Shown: positions 35,303 through 45,812 of the stretch, in pieces
Layout: each line of letters begins with the position of its first letter
Position numbering within the stretch: the stretch's first letter is position 1
NCBI GenBank assembly: GCA_030267565.1
Contig: BRXU01000009.1
Span: 409,501 to 473,500, forward strand
Direction: 5' to 3'
DNA from: Pleodorina starrii
Taxonomy: Eukaryota; Chlorophyta; Chlorophyceae; Chlamydomonadales; Volvocaceae
DNA: 64,000 nt
Notes under the pieces: generated by a model
Seen by the model: the letters and a program-made list of their open reading frames with translations, nothing else
What the model was told of the DNA's origin: nothing
Databases searched by the model: none
Program-made: the position numbers and the translations under genes

Positions 35303-36214
35303 AGCTGACCTGACTTGCCCCTAACCTGACCTGGCCCTGACCTGACCTATCCTGACCCTGACCTGACCTACCCTTGACAAGACCTGCCCCTGACCTGACC
35401 TGCGCCGAACCTGACCTGCCCCTGACCTGACCTGACCCTGGCCTGACATCACATCACCTGACCTGGCCTCACCTCACACCTGACCTGACCTGATCTGTGA
35501 CCTGAGCTGACCTGACACCTGACCTGGCCTCACCTCACACCTGACGTCACCTGACCTAACACCTGACCTGACACGTGACCTGACCTGACACCTGACCTTA
35601 CGCCTGACCTGACCTAACCCCTGACCTGACCTGGCCTCACCATACCTCACACCTGACCTCACCTCACCTCACCTCACACCTGACCTCACCTGCCCTGACC
35701 CCTGACCTGACCTGACCTGCCATGCCATGCCCCTGCCCTGCCCCTGCCCCTGCCCTGCCCTGCCCCTGAACTGAACTGAACTGACCTGACACCTGCCCTG
35801 CCCCTGACCTGCCCTGCCCCTGCCCCTGCCCTGCCCCTGACCCTGACCTGCCCCTGACCCTGACCTGACCTGACACCTGACCTGACACCTGACCTGACCC
35901 TGACCCTGACCTGACACCTGACCTGACACCTGACCTTACCCCTGACCTGACCTGACACCTGACCTTACCCCTGACCTTACCCCTGACCTGACCTGACACC
36001 TGACCTGACACCTGACCTGACCTGGCCTCACCTCACCTCACACCTTACCTCACCTCATCTCACCTCACCTCACACCTCACCTTACCTGCCCTGACCCCTG
36101 ACCTGACCTGACACCTGCCCTGCCCTGCCCTGACCCTGCCCTGACCCTGCCCTGCCCTGCCCCTGCCCTGCCCTGCCCTGACCCTGCCCTGCCCTGACCC
36201 CTGACCTGACCTGA
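35303..36214. repeat. CTGACC-based satellite array, about 0.9 kb
   Basis: Continuous imperfect array of CCTGACCTGA, ACACCTGACCTG, CCCTGCCCTG and CCTCACCTCA variants. The unit is 5-6 bp with frequent slippage. It lies between the convergent MDH and accD genes. Open frames on the minus strand here (Ser/Gly/Gln/Val/Arg repeats) are by-products of the repeat. Confidence 0.95.
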
Positions 36215-36409
36215 GTCACCATGGAGCCCTCATGCCGCTCACGCTCGTACACGTGGCCGTGACATGCCAACAGGATGTAATAGCGGCGGCCATCGAGCTT
36301 CATGACCAGACGCTGTGTTTTAACCTGTAAATATTGCAAGGATACGAGGTGCAGACCCATGTGCGCATGTGTGCGTGCGTGTCATTGGGAGTCTCCTATC
36401 CACCCTGAT

Positions 36410-36523
36410 CAGGGTGGCTATCTTATTTCGCTGAGTATCCACTGTCAGAGATACTCCTCGCTCAGAAGCGCTGACAGTATCTGTCTGGGAGGGAATTTTT
36501 CCATATCTTAATTAGCCACCCTG
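36410..36523. mobile_element. MITE-like element with 11-bp terminal inverted repeats
   Basis: The 114-bp segment begins with CAGGGTGGCTA and ends with its exact reverse complement TAGCCACCCTG. The CAGGG end and a possible 8-bp flanking duplication (ACCCTGAT before, CCCCTGAC after, 6 of 8 matching) suggest a hAT-type non-autonomous element. Internally it carries a perfect stem GAGTATC/GATACTC at 36433-36456. Only one copy was recognised in the window. Confidence 0.55.
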
Positions 36524-37974
36524 CCCCTGACCCCCTGCCGAACTCCCATTGGCAACATTGACATGCCCTTCACTCCCTCGGTTCCACTCGGCCAGTCCCT
36601 CTCCCTGCAGTCCTGGTGCGGCGACTGATGACTGTTTTTATGAGTCGTGCAGAGCTGGGACGCTAGGCTCGCACGTGGCTGAGCAAATGCCCAGAGCGCG
36701 TATTCGACGATCGTTCTCAGTCCATGGCCTCGCGCCATGGACGTGGGGCAAGGAGATAACTCAACTGTTCAGAATCGATAACACCGCCACGTGGCCAGAA
36801 TGATTTTAAAACACATTTCAACTAATCCAGTAGGAACGACATATTTCATGGCATGGCGCAGAGCCAACGACACAAGCGCGCAACACATCAATTATCCAAA
36901 AACGGGCACAGCTCCGAGGCAACACAAGCACGCGCACCCGCACAACGCTGCCAAAATTGTGGGTGCCGCATTTCGCGGCGCCCGTGTCAAGTCTCCCCAG
37001 GGAATTCTTCATGGTGCCGTCATTCCTCCTCAGGGCCCGAGTGACGCAACCCGCACACCCAGGCTCAATCCCACTAGCTCAGCCCGCCACAGCCGCAGCG
37101 ACCGACTTAGCATCGATTCGACACCGGCATACATAACAGCTTACATACTATCGAAACATCGCACGAGGCGTGCGCCTTAAACACCAGAAAGCTCTCTTGC
37201 TCCTGCCACTATTCCTTCAATCGCGCACAGACTCTCCTCCCTGCTGCAGGCTCCAACAACCTGCTGTTGCGTGCCTGTCGCTACGTCAGCGAAACCAAAA
37301 CCCTTTTGCCCAGCCCAGCCCAGCTCAGTGCCGTGCCTCTTTGCGCCTTCCTGCTCATAGGCACCCGAACAGACCGCGTGTCCGACCGCCTCAACACTCC
37401 ATACATCGAGTACGCCAGGGTACGAGTGCATGTGTACGTCGGCCGGGGCACCAGTCGACAAACAACCCGTGTACTGGCATCTCGACTTCCGTGTTGCGGC
37501 CCGGCGCACGGAACCCCACCCTGGCCGGCCCCGCCATGACTGCAGTGGATTGACTCCGTAGGCGTCGAATGTGGCCACGCAGCGAGGCTGATCCGGCCAC
37601 TGCCTCGGACCCACCTCATCGTTATCCCCCTCATCGCCCGCCGCGGTGCCCACTCGTTACCCTTCCCCGCGACACCGGCAACCCAGGGCACGCCGCCCAG
37701 ACGTGGCCACAACCAGTTCCACACCGGAGGGTGGTGCAATGCCGCTGACGAGCTTCCCGACCTGTCCGCTGTGACCACCTCCAGGCCGCTTCCCGAGCTC
37801 CACCACACGCACCGATCCCCGAGCTTATCCCGCTGTCAGTTTCCGCCACCGCCAGCTGCCGCCGCATTTCCTCGGCTCTCGCCCCCGCAGCACCCTTTCC
37901 CTTGGCCGCGGCCGCCGCCTCCTCCAGGCCCCAGGCCCTCCGCAGCCGCTCCTCCTCCTCCTCCGGTCGCTGCT

Positions 37975-40900
37975 CTACTTGACGCGGAACACGAACTCCG
38001 CCTCCTGCTGCTGCTTGGCGAGCAGCTTCTCGGTGCGCATCATCCACTCGATCTTCGAGTTCTTGGCCAGGTCCATGGCGGCTGGGAGCGCCTCGGGGTC
38101 AGCCAGCATCTCCTGAAGGTCCAGGGGGGCGCTGCGGGAGGCACCGTTGCTGGAACCCGGCTCCGAAGCCACCAGCGTCCTGCGAACGTTTCCACCGAGA
38201 GGGCGGCGTCGCGTCAGCGCCAGGAGAGGAGGAATTTTAAGGGAGTACCTCCAGGGGGGGCTGCGGGGCGTACTGGCCGATGTGGCGACAGGTCATCCGC
38301 CCGCTGATGGCGGCAAAGCCGATTGCGGCTTGAACTGGCCTAGCCGGCCAAAATGGGCTTCGGTGGAACTGGATCTGGTTCTGGGGCTGACCTCGCTGGA
38401 GCCAGGACGCGGCTCCCTGGAGCGATTTAGTGTGCCGGTCGATGTGGGCTTTTTGCGATTAGGGTTTGCGACTAGGCCACGTAGAGAGCTGCCCTGTTTG
38501 TGTGTTCGGCTCTTGGTAAGGGGGTCTCATGGCCATGTGCCAGAGCTCGTGGCCTCTGGCCTCGGCCGCAGTGTCCAGTAATAGGATTGTCCTGCGGCCT
38601 GGCTTGCCCTCGGGGTTCGCGTTGCCTAGGTAGCCCTGCTGGTGGTGTTTGGTCCTGTCCTCGCAAATGCTGGGTTTGGGTTGGGTTGTCCTGCTATTCC
38701 AGGGTGCTGGACCGGGCACAGCCATTCTAAATTGGGCCCACGACCGCACAGGACAGGGACCAGTCCGCTGACGTGTCCCCTCCGCGCCTCAACAAGCTGC
38801 ACCCACTGCCTCCAGGGAGGCAGCGCCCCCCGCAGACCCAGCGCCGCCATTGCGCCGCCAGTGCTAGTCCAGACCACTCACGGCCGAGCACTGAGTTGGC
38901 CAGCCGCTGCGCTGCACCGACCCACGGGTCTGCTACCGCCGGGAGGCCCCCATCCCCGAAGCTCTCCGGACCCACCTGAAGCTGTTGACCAGCTCGCGGT
39001 ACGACACGGCGGACGAGTCCGACGCCACCGTCAGCTGCTCGCTCTTTCCGTTGCCGTTGCCGCCGCGGCTCCACTGGGCCCAGCGCCGCCGGACCTGCGG
39101 CAGTCGAGAGGGCCGGGAACAGGGAGGGACAGGGGGGATCGGGGGAAGGGCCACGCCGCCGTGTGAGGCACTCGCCCCAGGAGGGAGGGAGACAGGTAGC
39201 AGGAACTCGGCGCAGCACCGCTCGATCGGTTCCACCCGCCTGCATCCACTAGCCGACTGAAGACGCGCGATCCAGGCCAGACCTGTCCAATCCCGTCCTT
39301 CGCAGTCCTCCACGCGGATTCAGTTTCAGCGTCCTCCCGCTGTCTTGATGGCTGTGCCGCTGTCCCCTCCCGCTAATCCCGCTCAGCGTCACCACACATG
39401 GCGGATGCTGTTGCCCATTCCCTGCCCCTTCCCTGCAGCCGCCCGCGCCGGCCTCACCTTCTCCTCCGTGGTGAGGAAGGTGCCGTGCTGCACACCGTAC
39501 GGGATGCTGCCGCGGCGCTTGTACGGCGCGGCCCGGTAAAAGTCAATGATCTCGTACAGGGCCCCCTTGAGGAAGGAGCGGGGCACCACGAGGTCCAACA
39601 GCCCGTGCTCCAAAAGGTACTCGGCGGTCTGGAGAGGGGGGTCGGCGGGTGGGTGGTGGATATTGAGATCACGAATGCGCTGATGGGTTAAATAAGTATA
39701 CTTTCTCCGCCTAACGGCTTCCTTCCCTTCCATCGCCTTTGCTAGCGCACGCAAGCCACGAAAACCGGCAACCGGCAGCCCCGCCTGGCCTCCCCCAACC
39801 GCCCGAACAGCCTCGCTTCCCGAAAATCCTCCCCAGCTTTCCCTATCGGGGCGGCCCCGCTCAGCACTCCTCCACCCACCTCATCCACCTGGCCGAGCCC
39901 CCCACCCCATCCGCCCCTCCGAACCCACCCACCCAACCACCCACCTGGAAATCATCCGGCAGCTGCTCCTGCAGAGTCTGCTCAATCACACGGCGACCCG
40001 CGAAACCGATAATGGCCTGCGTCGGGTCGGGGTCGGGTCGGTGTCGGGGGGGGGATTCAAAGGGCGGGCCGGGTCAAGGGGCGCCGGAGCAGCGGTGCAG
40101 GGTCCGAGGGTTAGAGCCGGGTGTCGAGGCGCTTTCGAGATTGGGCCGGGCCGGGTCGTGGCGTCGGGTTCGGCACAACTGGGAAACCATGCGGGCGCAC
40201 ACCCTCCCTTCCCTCCCACCTCCGCGCCGCCGTGCTTGCATTGCCAGCATGTCGTTCCGCCTCGCCCGCCCCATTGATTTCCTCCCATAGACCTTCCTCC
40301 CACAGGCCCTCAGTCGGACCCCGTCCCCCAGCCATTCTGGGCCAACCCCCTCCGCAGCACTGACTGGGAACTGAGACCCGCGCTGGCTGACGTCATCGAT
40401 CCGCATCGACCGCTGAGCCTGCCCCTGCCCCTCTGGCCCCCACCTCCGCCCACCCAGGTGCTCCTCCCCCCAACCCCAGGCAGCAACGTGCATGCAACAG
40501 AACGGGACAGCGGCTTCACCCCCCCCGTCCGAGCTCCCTTTCTGTTACTGGGCTGGCCCGCTCAGATGCACGGACTGGACGCGAAGGCTGTCAGCGGGAC
40601 ACAGCCGAATCCACACTCATCAAAACCTTTCACCACTCCATCGCCGCTCCAGCTTTGCATTCACTGACCTCACTGCTCACACCAACCCCCTGTCCCGGCC
40701 CACACCCATATCCGCGATGTCAGCTGCTACAGAACCCTCGGAGCACTTCGCCCCTGCAGAATCCACAAACTGCCTTTGCGCCCTGCCCTACCCTCATTGC
40801 CCTTATAGTTCAAGAGATAAGCGACCCCACCCCTCTCCCTCCCCCTCTCCCGGCCAAAGCGCCCGCCCTCAGTCCAGTGTCCGGTGTCCAGCCCCCAGGG

Positions 40901-42027
40901 CCACATCCACAAACGGTACGGCACTGTACGGTACCGTACCTGCGGCTCGGCGATGATGACGTCACCCAGCATGCCGAACGACGCGGTGACGCCTCCGGTG
41001 GTGGGCGAGGTGAGGATGGCGATGTAGAGCAGGTTGGCGCAGTTCTGGTGCACGTGCAGCGCGGCGCTGATCTTGGCCATCTGCATGAGCGAGAAGATGC
41101 CCTCCTGCATGCGCGCGCCGCCGCTGGTGCAGACGATGATGACGGGCATGCCCTCCTGCGTCGCGTACTCGATCAGGCGGGTCAGCTTCTCGCCCACCAC
41201 GCTGCCCATGGAGCCGCCCATGTAGGTGAAGTCCATAACGCCCAGAGCCACGGGGATGCCGTGCAGCAGGCCGGTGCCGGTGCGCACTCCGTCCTGCAGG
41301 CCGGTCTTCTCCTGGGCCTCCTTGATGCGATCGGTGTAGGGCTTGAGGTCGGTGAACTCGAGCGGGTCGACGGGGGAGAGCGTCTCGTCCATGGCGCGCC
41401 AGGTGCCGGCATCGATCAGGTGGTTGATGCGCTCCTGGGAGGACATCTTGAGGTGGTAGTTGCAGCCGAAGCAGATGTGGTGGTGCTCCTTGAGATGCTT
41501 GATGTACAGGATGGTGCCGCACTTGTCGCAGCGCGTCCACAGGCCCTTGCTGCGGTCGACGGCCTTGGCGGCCTTGCCGTCGGCGGAGGAGGCCGCGGCG
41601 ACGGGATCCAGCGCGGGCGACATGGAGGGGTTGACGGAGATGGGGCCGCTCACGATGCCATTCGAGTCACCCCCCGCAGCGCGGCACGGGACGACGCCCG
41701 CGCGACCGGGAACGCGACTGGCCAGGCCCTTAGGCTGAGCCGCCTGCGGGATGGAGGGAAGGCGGAGAGGGCGTGAACGGCGCACGCTGGCTCGCCGATG
41801 CAAGGTGTCAAACTTTAACGCCTACACGAACCCCGATTACACAAGATCCGCTGCAACATTTCGATAAAACGAGGAGTCATAAATAATAAACGAGAGCTCG
41901 GCTTTTTTTACTGCCCCTGAGGCGTCGTAACGCCCGATTCCAGTTTGCTTGCCGCCGCATGCTCAGCTTGCAAGGCACCGGCCTTGGCCACATCCTGCAT
42001 CTACACGACTTACCAATTTCGTGCCAT
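37975..42027 (-). CDS. BCX1: Plastid acetyl-CoA carboxylase carboxyltransferase beta subunit (nuclear-encoded accD)
   Basis: Exons in transcript order: 42014-42027, 40940-41786, 39945-40016, 39458-39628, 38976-39094, 37975-38179; 475 residues. It transfers carboxyl from biotin to acetyl-CoA in the first step of plastid fatty-acid synthesis, paired with the alpha subunit. The zinc ribbon has cysteines 91, 94, 110 and 113 (CDKC and CFGC). The crotonase-type core shows [91 protein letters not shown] and [19 protein letters not shown]. Residues 1-42 look like a transit peptide ending near VVPCRA. The first exon is only 14 nt, joined to an acceptor with a weak pyrimidine tract, so the exact start is uncertain; the rest is secure. 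After the usual bacterial end there is an extension of about 110-130 residues ([20 protein letters not shown] to FVFRVK). In most plants accD is plastid-encoded; a nuclear copy is the Chlamydomonas arrangement. Confidence 0.92.
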
Positions 42028-43298
42028 TGCAGCTGCGCTGCGAGCAGCAGCTCCGAGAAGACCCGGCGCTAAGCATCGTGGTGGCTATTGAGCGACTTGC
42101 AAACGTTGCTGGGCAACTAGGTAGCTACAACTTCTGTTGTCGCAAAGATAATGCGATCAAGAATGCAGCTACAGCGCACGTGTAATGGGAACGGATCGAA
42201 AAGTTTGGAGTAGGTAAAAGCGCTGCTGACTGTGACCTCCAACCGAGTCACAAACGCGTGCCCGTATGGAACGTATCCGAGTACACAGTGTATAATCGCT
42301 TCGAATGAGATAGGTAGTATAGTCGGGGGGCAGGAAACGCCCCCGATCGTTTGCGGGCCCGATGCAACCTGCCCGTATTTGCGCATTTGCGCTCCATCCC
42401 GCAGAACGTGTGCATGCATGCCCATTACATTTTTGGATTAGGGCACACCGATGTAACTCTTAATGATTACTTGTGAAGCGTCTAGCCCGTGCGTGCGTTC
42501 CGTGCGTCCGATGCCTCTGTCGGTCCCGAGAAAGTGTATACCCTTTCTATCGAGATCAGCGACCGATGGACTACAACGCATGTAAAACATTGAAGCGTTC
42601 GGCCACCTGTGAACTGAAGTGTATGTCTGCGTTCGGACCCAGGGGCCCGCGGAAAGGACTTGGGGGCCACTTGCCAACAGAGCGCGCCGTGCTGAGCGGC
42701 CTTTCAGTTAAACGCTAAAGCACACCTATGGCGTCCTGACGCCAGATTCACGGGTCCGGATGTCAAGGCCCTGATCTCGCTGGGTCCCCCCGTTTTGTAC
42801 ATCAATCCTGCGTGCATCCCCCGCTGACACCCCCTCCATCAAGGAATGCATGCGTGCATCCCTCACTGACACCCCCTCGTGAAGGAATCCAATCGATTCA
42901 TGCGTACCCCGCGCTAACCCGCGCTGATGACCCCCCTGAAGGAATCCCTCAGTTCATGACCCGCAGACATCCCTTCGTCCGGCGCTGACACCCTCAATGC
43001 TGACACCCTCAATGCCTCAATGCACTTCTTGTAGATTCACTGTACGCATGCGGCAGGTCGATGAGCATCTCCCAGCCTGCCCGGTGCTGTCCTTTGCGCA
43101 GACGACCATCATACTGGGGATATCCTTCCACTGGCCACAGCTGATATCCTGTCATGCCCCTTGCCGTTTGAGTCCCAGCGACCTCAGCTGGAAGGCAAAC
43201 CATGTGTGCATTATGCGACCCGTGGGAACACAATAGAGAGGCTTCGCAGACATCCGTGTTACAGTCACCGCTGTTCCTCCGCATGAAACAATGAGCAT
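42028..43298. other. Intergenic 1.3 kb between accD and eL36
   Basis: No recognisable exon. Contains a degenerate tandem repeat near 42806-43025. A TTACA at 43259-43263 is a possible poly(A) signal (TGTAA on the minus strand) for eL36, and another lies near 42424. Confidence 0.5.
42806..43025. repeat. Degenerate 40-60 bp tandem repeat
   Basis: Four to five diverged copies of a unit containing GCGTGCATCCC, then CGCTGACACCCC, then AAGGAATCC. It ends with a duplicated GCTGACACCCTCAAT. Divergence suggests an old array. Confidence 0.7.
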
Positions 43299-43845
43299 TT
43301 ACTTCTTGGCCATCTTGCGCATCAGGGCAGCAAGCTCCTCCCGCTTCCGCTTACCGCGGATGTGGGTGCCCAGCTGCACACAGACAGGGACAAGGGAAGG
43401 CAAGCCATCAATGCACGGAAGAGAAAAAACGCCATTGGAGACCAGGCTTGCGTCCCGATAACGGTAAATTGGAATGCAAGCCGGCCGTCTTTCAGGACCG
43501 CAGCCGCCAAAGGGACCCCATTTACCTTCCGCTTGGCCACCTTGAGGGCGCGCTTGTCCTTGCCGACCTTCAGCAACTCCATAATGCGCTTCTCATACGG
43601 GGCCAGGCCAGCAACCTCGCGAATCACCTCGCGGACAAACTTGACGCGCTTGGAGAGACGCTGCGAGACAGCAGACCACGATCCAGGGTGTCAATTTATT
43701 TAAATGCTAAACTCATAGCTTGCGTAATGTCTGTATGCCTAACATAGCCTCTCACCCCCTTGGTCCGAGAGGGCCGCAGAGCCTGCTCGCGCTTAGTGAC
43801 CACATGCCCCTTGTTGAGGCCTACGGCCAGACCGGAAGCCACCAT
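43299..43845 (-). CDS. RPL36: 60S ribosomal protein eL36
   Basis: Exons in transcript order: 43756-43845, 43526-43660, 43299-43373; 99 residues. The protein matches eL36 throughout: [18 protein letters not shown] at the start, [40 protein letters not shown] and [20 protein letters not shown] at the end. It is a basic structural protein of the large cytosolic ribosomal subunit. The ATG at 43845 is in an ACCATGG context. A pyrimidine-rich stretch (CCCCTTCTTTAGCAG) lies just upstream and could be either a transcription start of ribosomal-protein type or a splice acceptor in the 5' UTR. It is head-to-head with the AC19 gene, 356 bp away. Confidence 0.95.
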
Positions 43846-44201
43846 GGTGTTCGGTTTCCTGCTAAAGAAGGGGACGTAAGGTGGCAACGAGAGAGTTTAG
43901 TGAGAGCGGCGTCTATACGGCGCGTACGGAAATGCCCAAAAAATACTGCGTGTTTAGGCATGTCTCATAACATTCCCTTTACCATCTATATCATGTTACG
44001 CTGTTAAATGTGTAGTAACTGAACAAACAGGGGCGCACCAACTGTCGGACGTAATTTACCGTTTATCAGACTCTCTCTCCCACTCTTTCCGGAAGCTTGC
44101 TCTTGTTCATTGACTATAGCCACGTTGTCGACCGTACTATTGGGAGTTGAAAGCAAGCAAGCGAGGCGTTTGCTGCGCCGCCTAAGGGGTGGAGTAGGGC
44201 G
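43846..44201. promoter_or_regulatory. Shared upstream region of eL36 (-) and AC19 (+)
   Basis: A 356-bp AT-richer spacer separates two divergently transcribed genes of the translation and transcription machinery. It must contain both promoters. No specific box could be assigned. Confidence 0.5.
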
Positions 44202-44762
44202 ATGGACTCGGAGGCGACAGACTTCTTCGCTGCAACATTTAGCATAGAGGAGGAGGATCATACGCTAGCCAATTCCCTTCGCTTCTTCCTCAACAAAAAG
44301 TAAGAGTGGGTTATCTGGGCTGATGCACGGCAGCCCCTTCGGGAGTGTGCCACCAGTTCCCTCACCCCGGGCCCCCAACCCGCCGCCGTTCCCATCCAGC
44401 CCCCATGTAGCGTTCTGTGGATACAGCATGCCCCACCCCTCAGAGGAGCTTGTCAACTTGCGGGTGCAGACAACAGGTGCGGAGTGGAGTAGAGGGCGCA
44501 CTTCCGGAAACAGTGATGCAGGAGCAGTCCCTGGGCACCGGTAGCTGCCACAGGCACCCTGAAGAGGACACGCCTTCGCAAACAAAAGTAACGTGCTGCT
44601 ACACGCTGCATGCCCGTTGTAGGGCAAATCACCGCGATGCAAGCCGTGAAAGCGGCATGCGAGGACGTGAAGCAAGTTTGCAGCCATATGCGTTCTAGCC
44701 TCGCCGCAGCCGTCGCCCAGTACCAGCAAGAGGAGCAAGCACGAGAGCAGAAGAAGCGCTGA
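44202..44762 (+). CDS. RPC19: DNA-directed RNA polymerase I and III subunit AC19 (RPAC2/RPC19)
   Basis: Exons 44202-44299, 44400-44476, 44623-44762; 104 residues. The protein shows the RNA polymerase L/Rpb11-type fold: FSIEEEDHTLANSLRFFLNK (14-32), then AFCGYSMPHPSEELVNLRVQ, then the long C-terminal helix ITAMQAVKAACEDVKQVCSH. AC19 dimerises with AC40 to seed assembly of Pol I and Pol III, as Rpb11/Rpb3 does in Pol II. The LANSLRFFL motif and its place before the FCGYS/PHPS segment distinguish AC19 from RPB11. Length is slightly shorter than most family members. The ATG follows GGGCG, and no upstream in-frame start was needed. Confidence 0.9.
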
Positions 44763-45812
44763 TGGCCGGCGGGGGACGCACAGCTCGGCATGGCCGCAGC
44801 ATCTGGGCTGGAGGCCGGGCCATGAAGAGGGAAGCGGGAGTGGATGAAGGCGGCCTGCAGGCGGCAGGACTGGAGGTCCGTTGAAACGGAGCAGTGGAAA
44901 GGGTGCATGCCTGCAGGCGGCAGGAGTGTGTGGTGAAGTAATGGGGAAGTGGCATTGGATGAAGGCGTGTAGGTGGGATGGGGCTGCGGCGTAATGCTTG
45001 AACTGATTGGACGATTCCATCAGTCACCGCCCCCGTCACGGATTGAGCAGAAACTGGGGGACGTACTCTTAATGTATCCGTCTGGGCCGCGCCAGGCGCC
45101 TACGGAGCAGCGCGAGAGGATCACGGCTTGCAGATGCGGAACAGCAATTGTTGCCGCTATGTAGTACTAATTTGTTTACCAGTTACAACCAGCCGCTTGC
45201 TCTGGTCGGTGTGTGTACTACAGGTCCCTCGGTGTATGGCCGGCCGGCCGGCTTTCGTCGTTTCGACATCTGTCGCATGATGGATGAGGCAATGTGCCGC
45301 ATGGGACGCGATGCTGTGCTCTCGGCATGTCATGGCTGTCGGTGTGTCATCTGTAGGCGGACGGTTGCAGCGCAGGATCACTGCAAATGCCGTGCGTGCT
45401 TCTGCCGCACGTATACCCAGCAGTTGGCATTGTAGATGGCACGGTCGTCCCTGAACATAAAAAGAAGACCGGAAGCGAGCTGCAACCTCTTTCCACCAGC
45501 GGCCGAAGTTCCCTTTTAGCCAGTAATTTTGCGCAAATGCAGCCCGCTGACAAAACCAATCCTCATGACAAGGCAATCCACACCGCGAGTTAAGCCTTTC
45601 ACGCATGGCATGACGTCCATTTGCGGTCAAAAAGCCTTTCACGCATGGCATGACGTCCATTTGCCTTCAAATCGTTATCCCAAGACACCACACCCGGCCA
45701 TATACCGCATACCGTCTACGCACATCACCAATGCCGGCGCGAGGCGGCGCTGGAGTACCAGCGCAAAGGGCAGCTGAAAGTTAGCGACAACGTGGCATTG
45801 TACGTTGGTAGA
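44763..45812. other. 1.05 kb spacer between convergent AC19 and SAPS genes
   Basis: Probable 3' UTRs of both genes. A TTACA at 45182-45186 is a candidate minus-strand TGTAA for the SAPS gene, about 630 nt beyond its stop. Contains a 33-bp direct duplication at 45592-45664. No exon recognised. Confidence 0.5.
45592..45664. repeat. Two 33-bp direct copies, 40-bp period
   Basis: AAGCCTTTCACGCATGGCAT followed by GACGTCCATTTGC is repeated exactly at 45592-45624 and 45632-45664. The 7-bp spacer is unrelated. Confidence 0.9.

Larger units (their letters stand above)
34648..37974. other. 3.3 kb spacer between convergent MDH and accD genes
   Basis: Holds the 3' UTRs of both flanking genes, a CTGACC satellite (35303-36214) and a small terminal-inverted-repeat element (36410-36523). 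The remainder (36530-37970) shows no recognisable exon. A TTACA at 37142, the complement of TGTAA, could be the poly(A) signal for the accD gene on the minus strand. Confidence 0.6.

Noticed and set aside
35474..36360. Minus-strand open frames with SGQVRGKVR-type peptide repeats
   Set aside because: They are translations of the CTGACC satellite, with no start context, splice structure or recognisable domain.
40655..41776. Plus-strand 373-residue open frame over accD
   Set aside because: It is antisense to the strongly conserved carboxyltransferase exon and shows no domain of its own.
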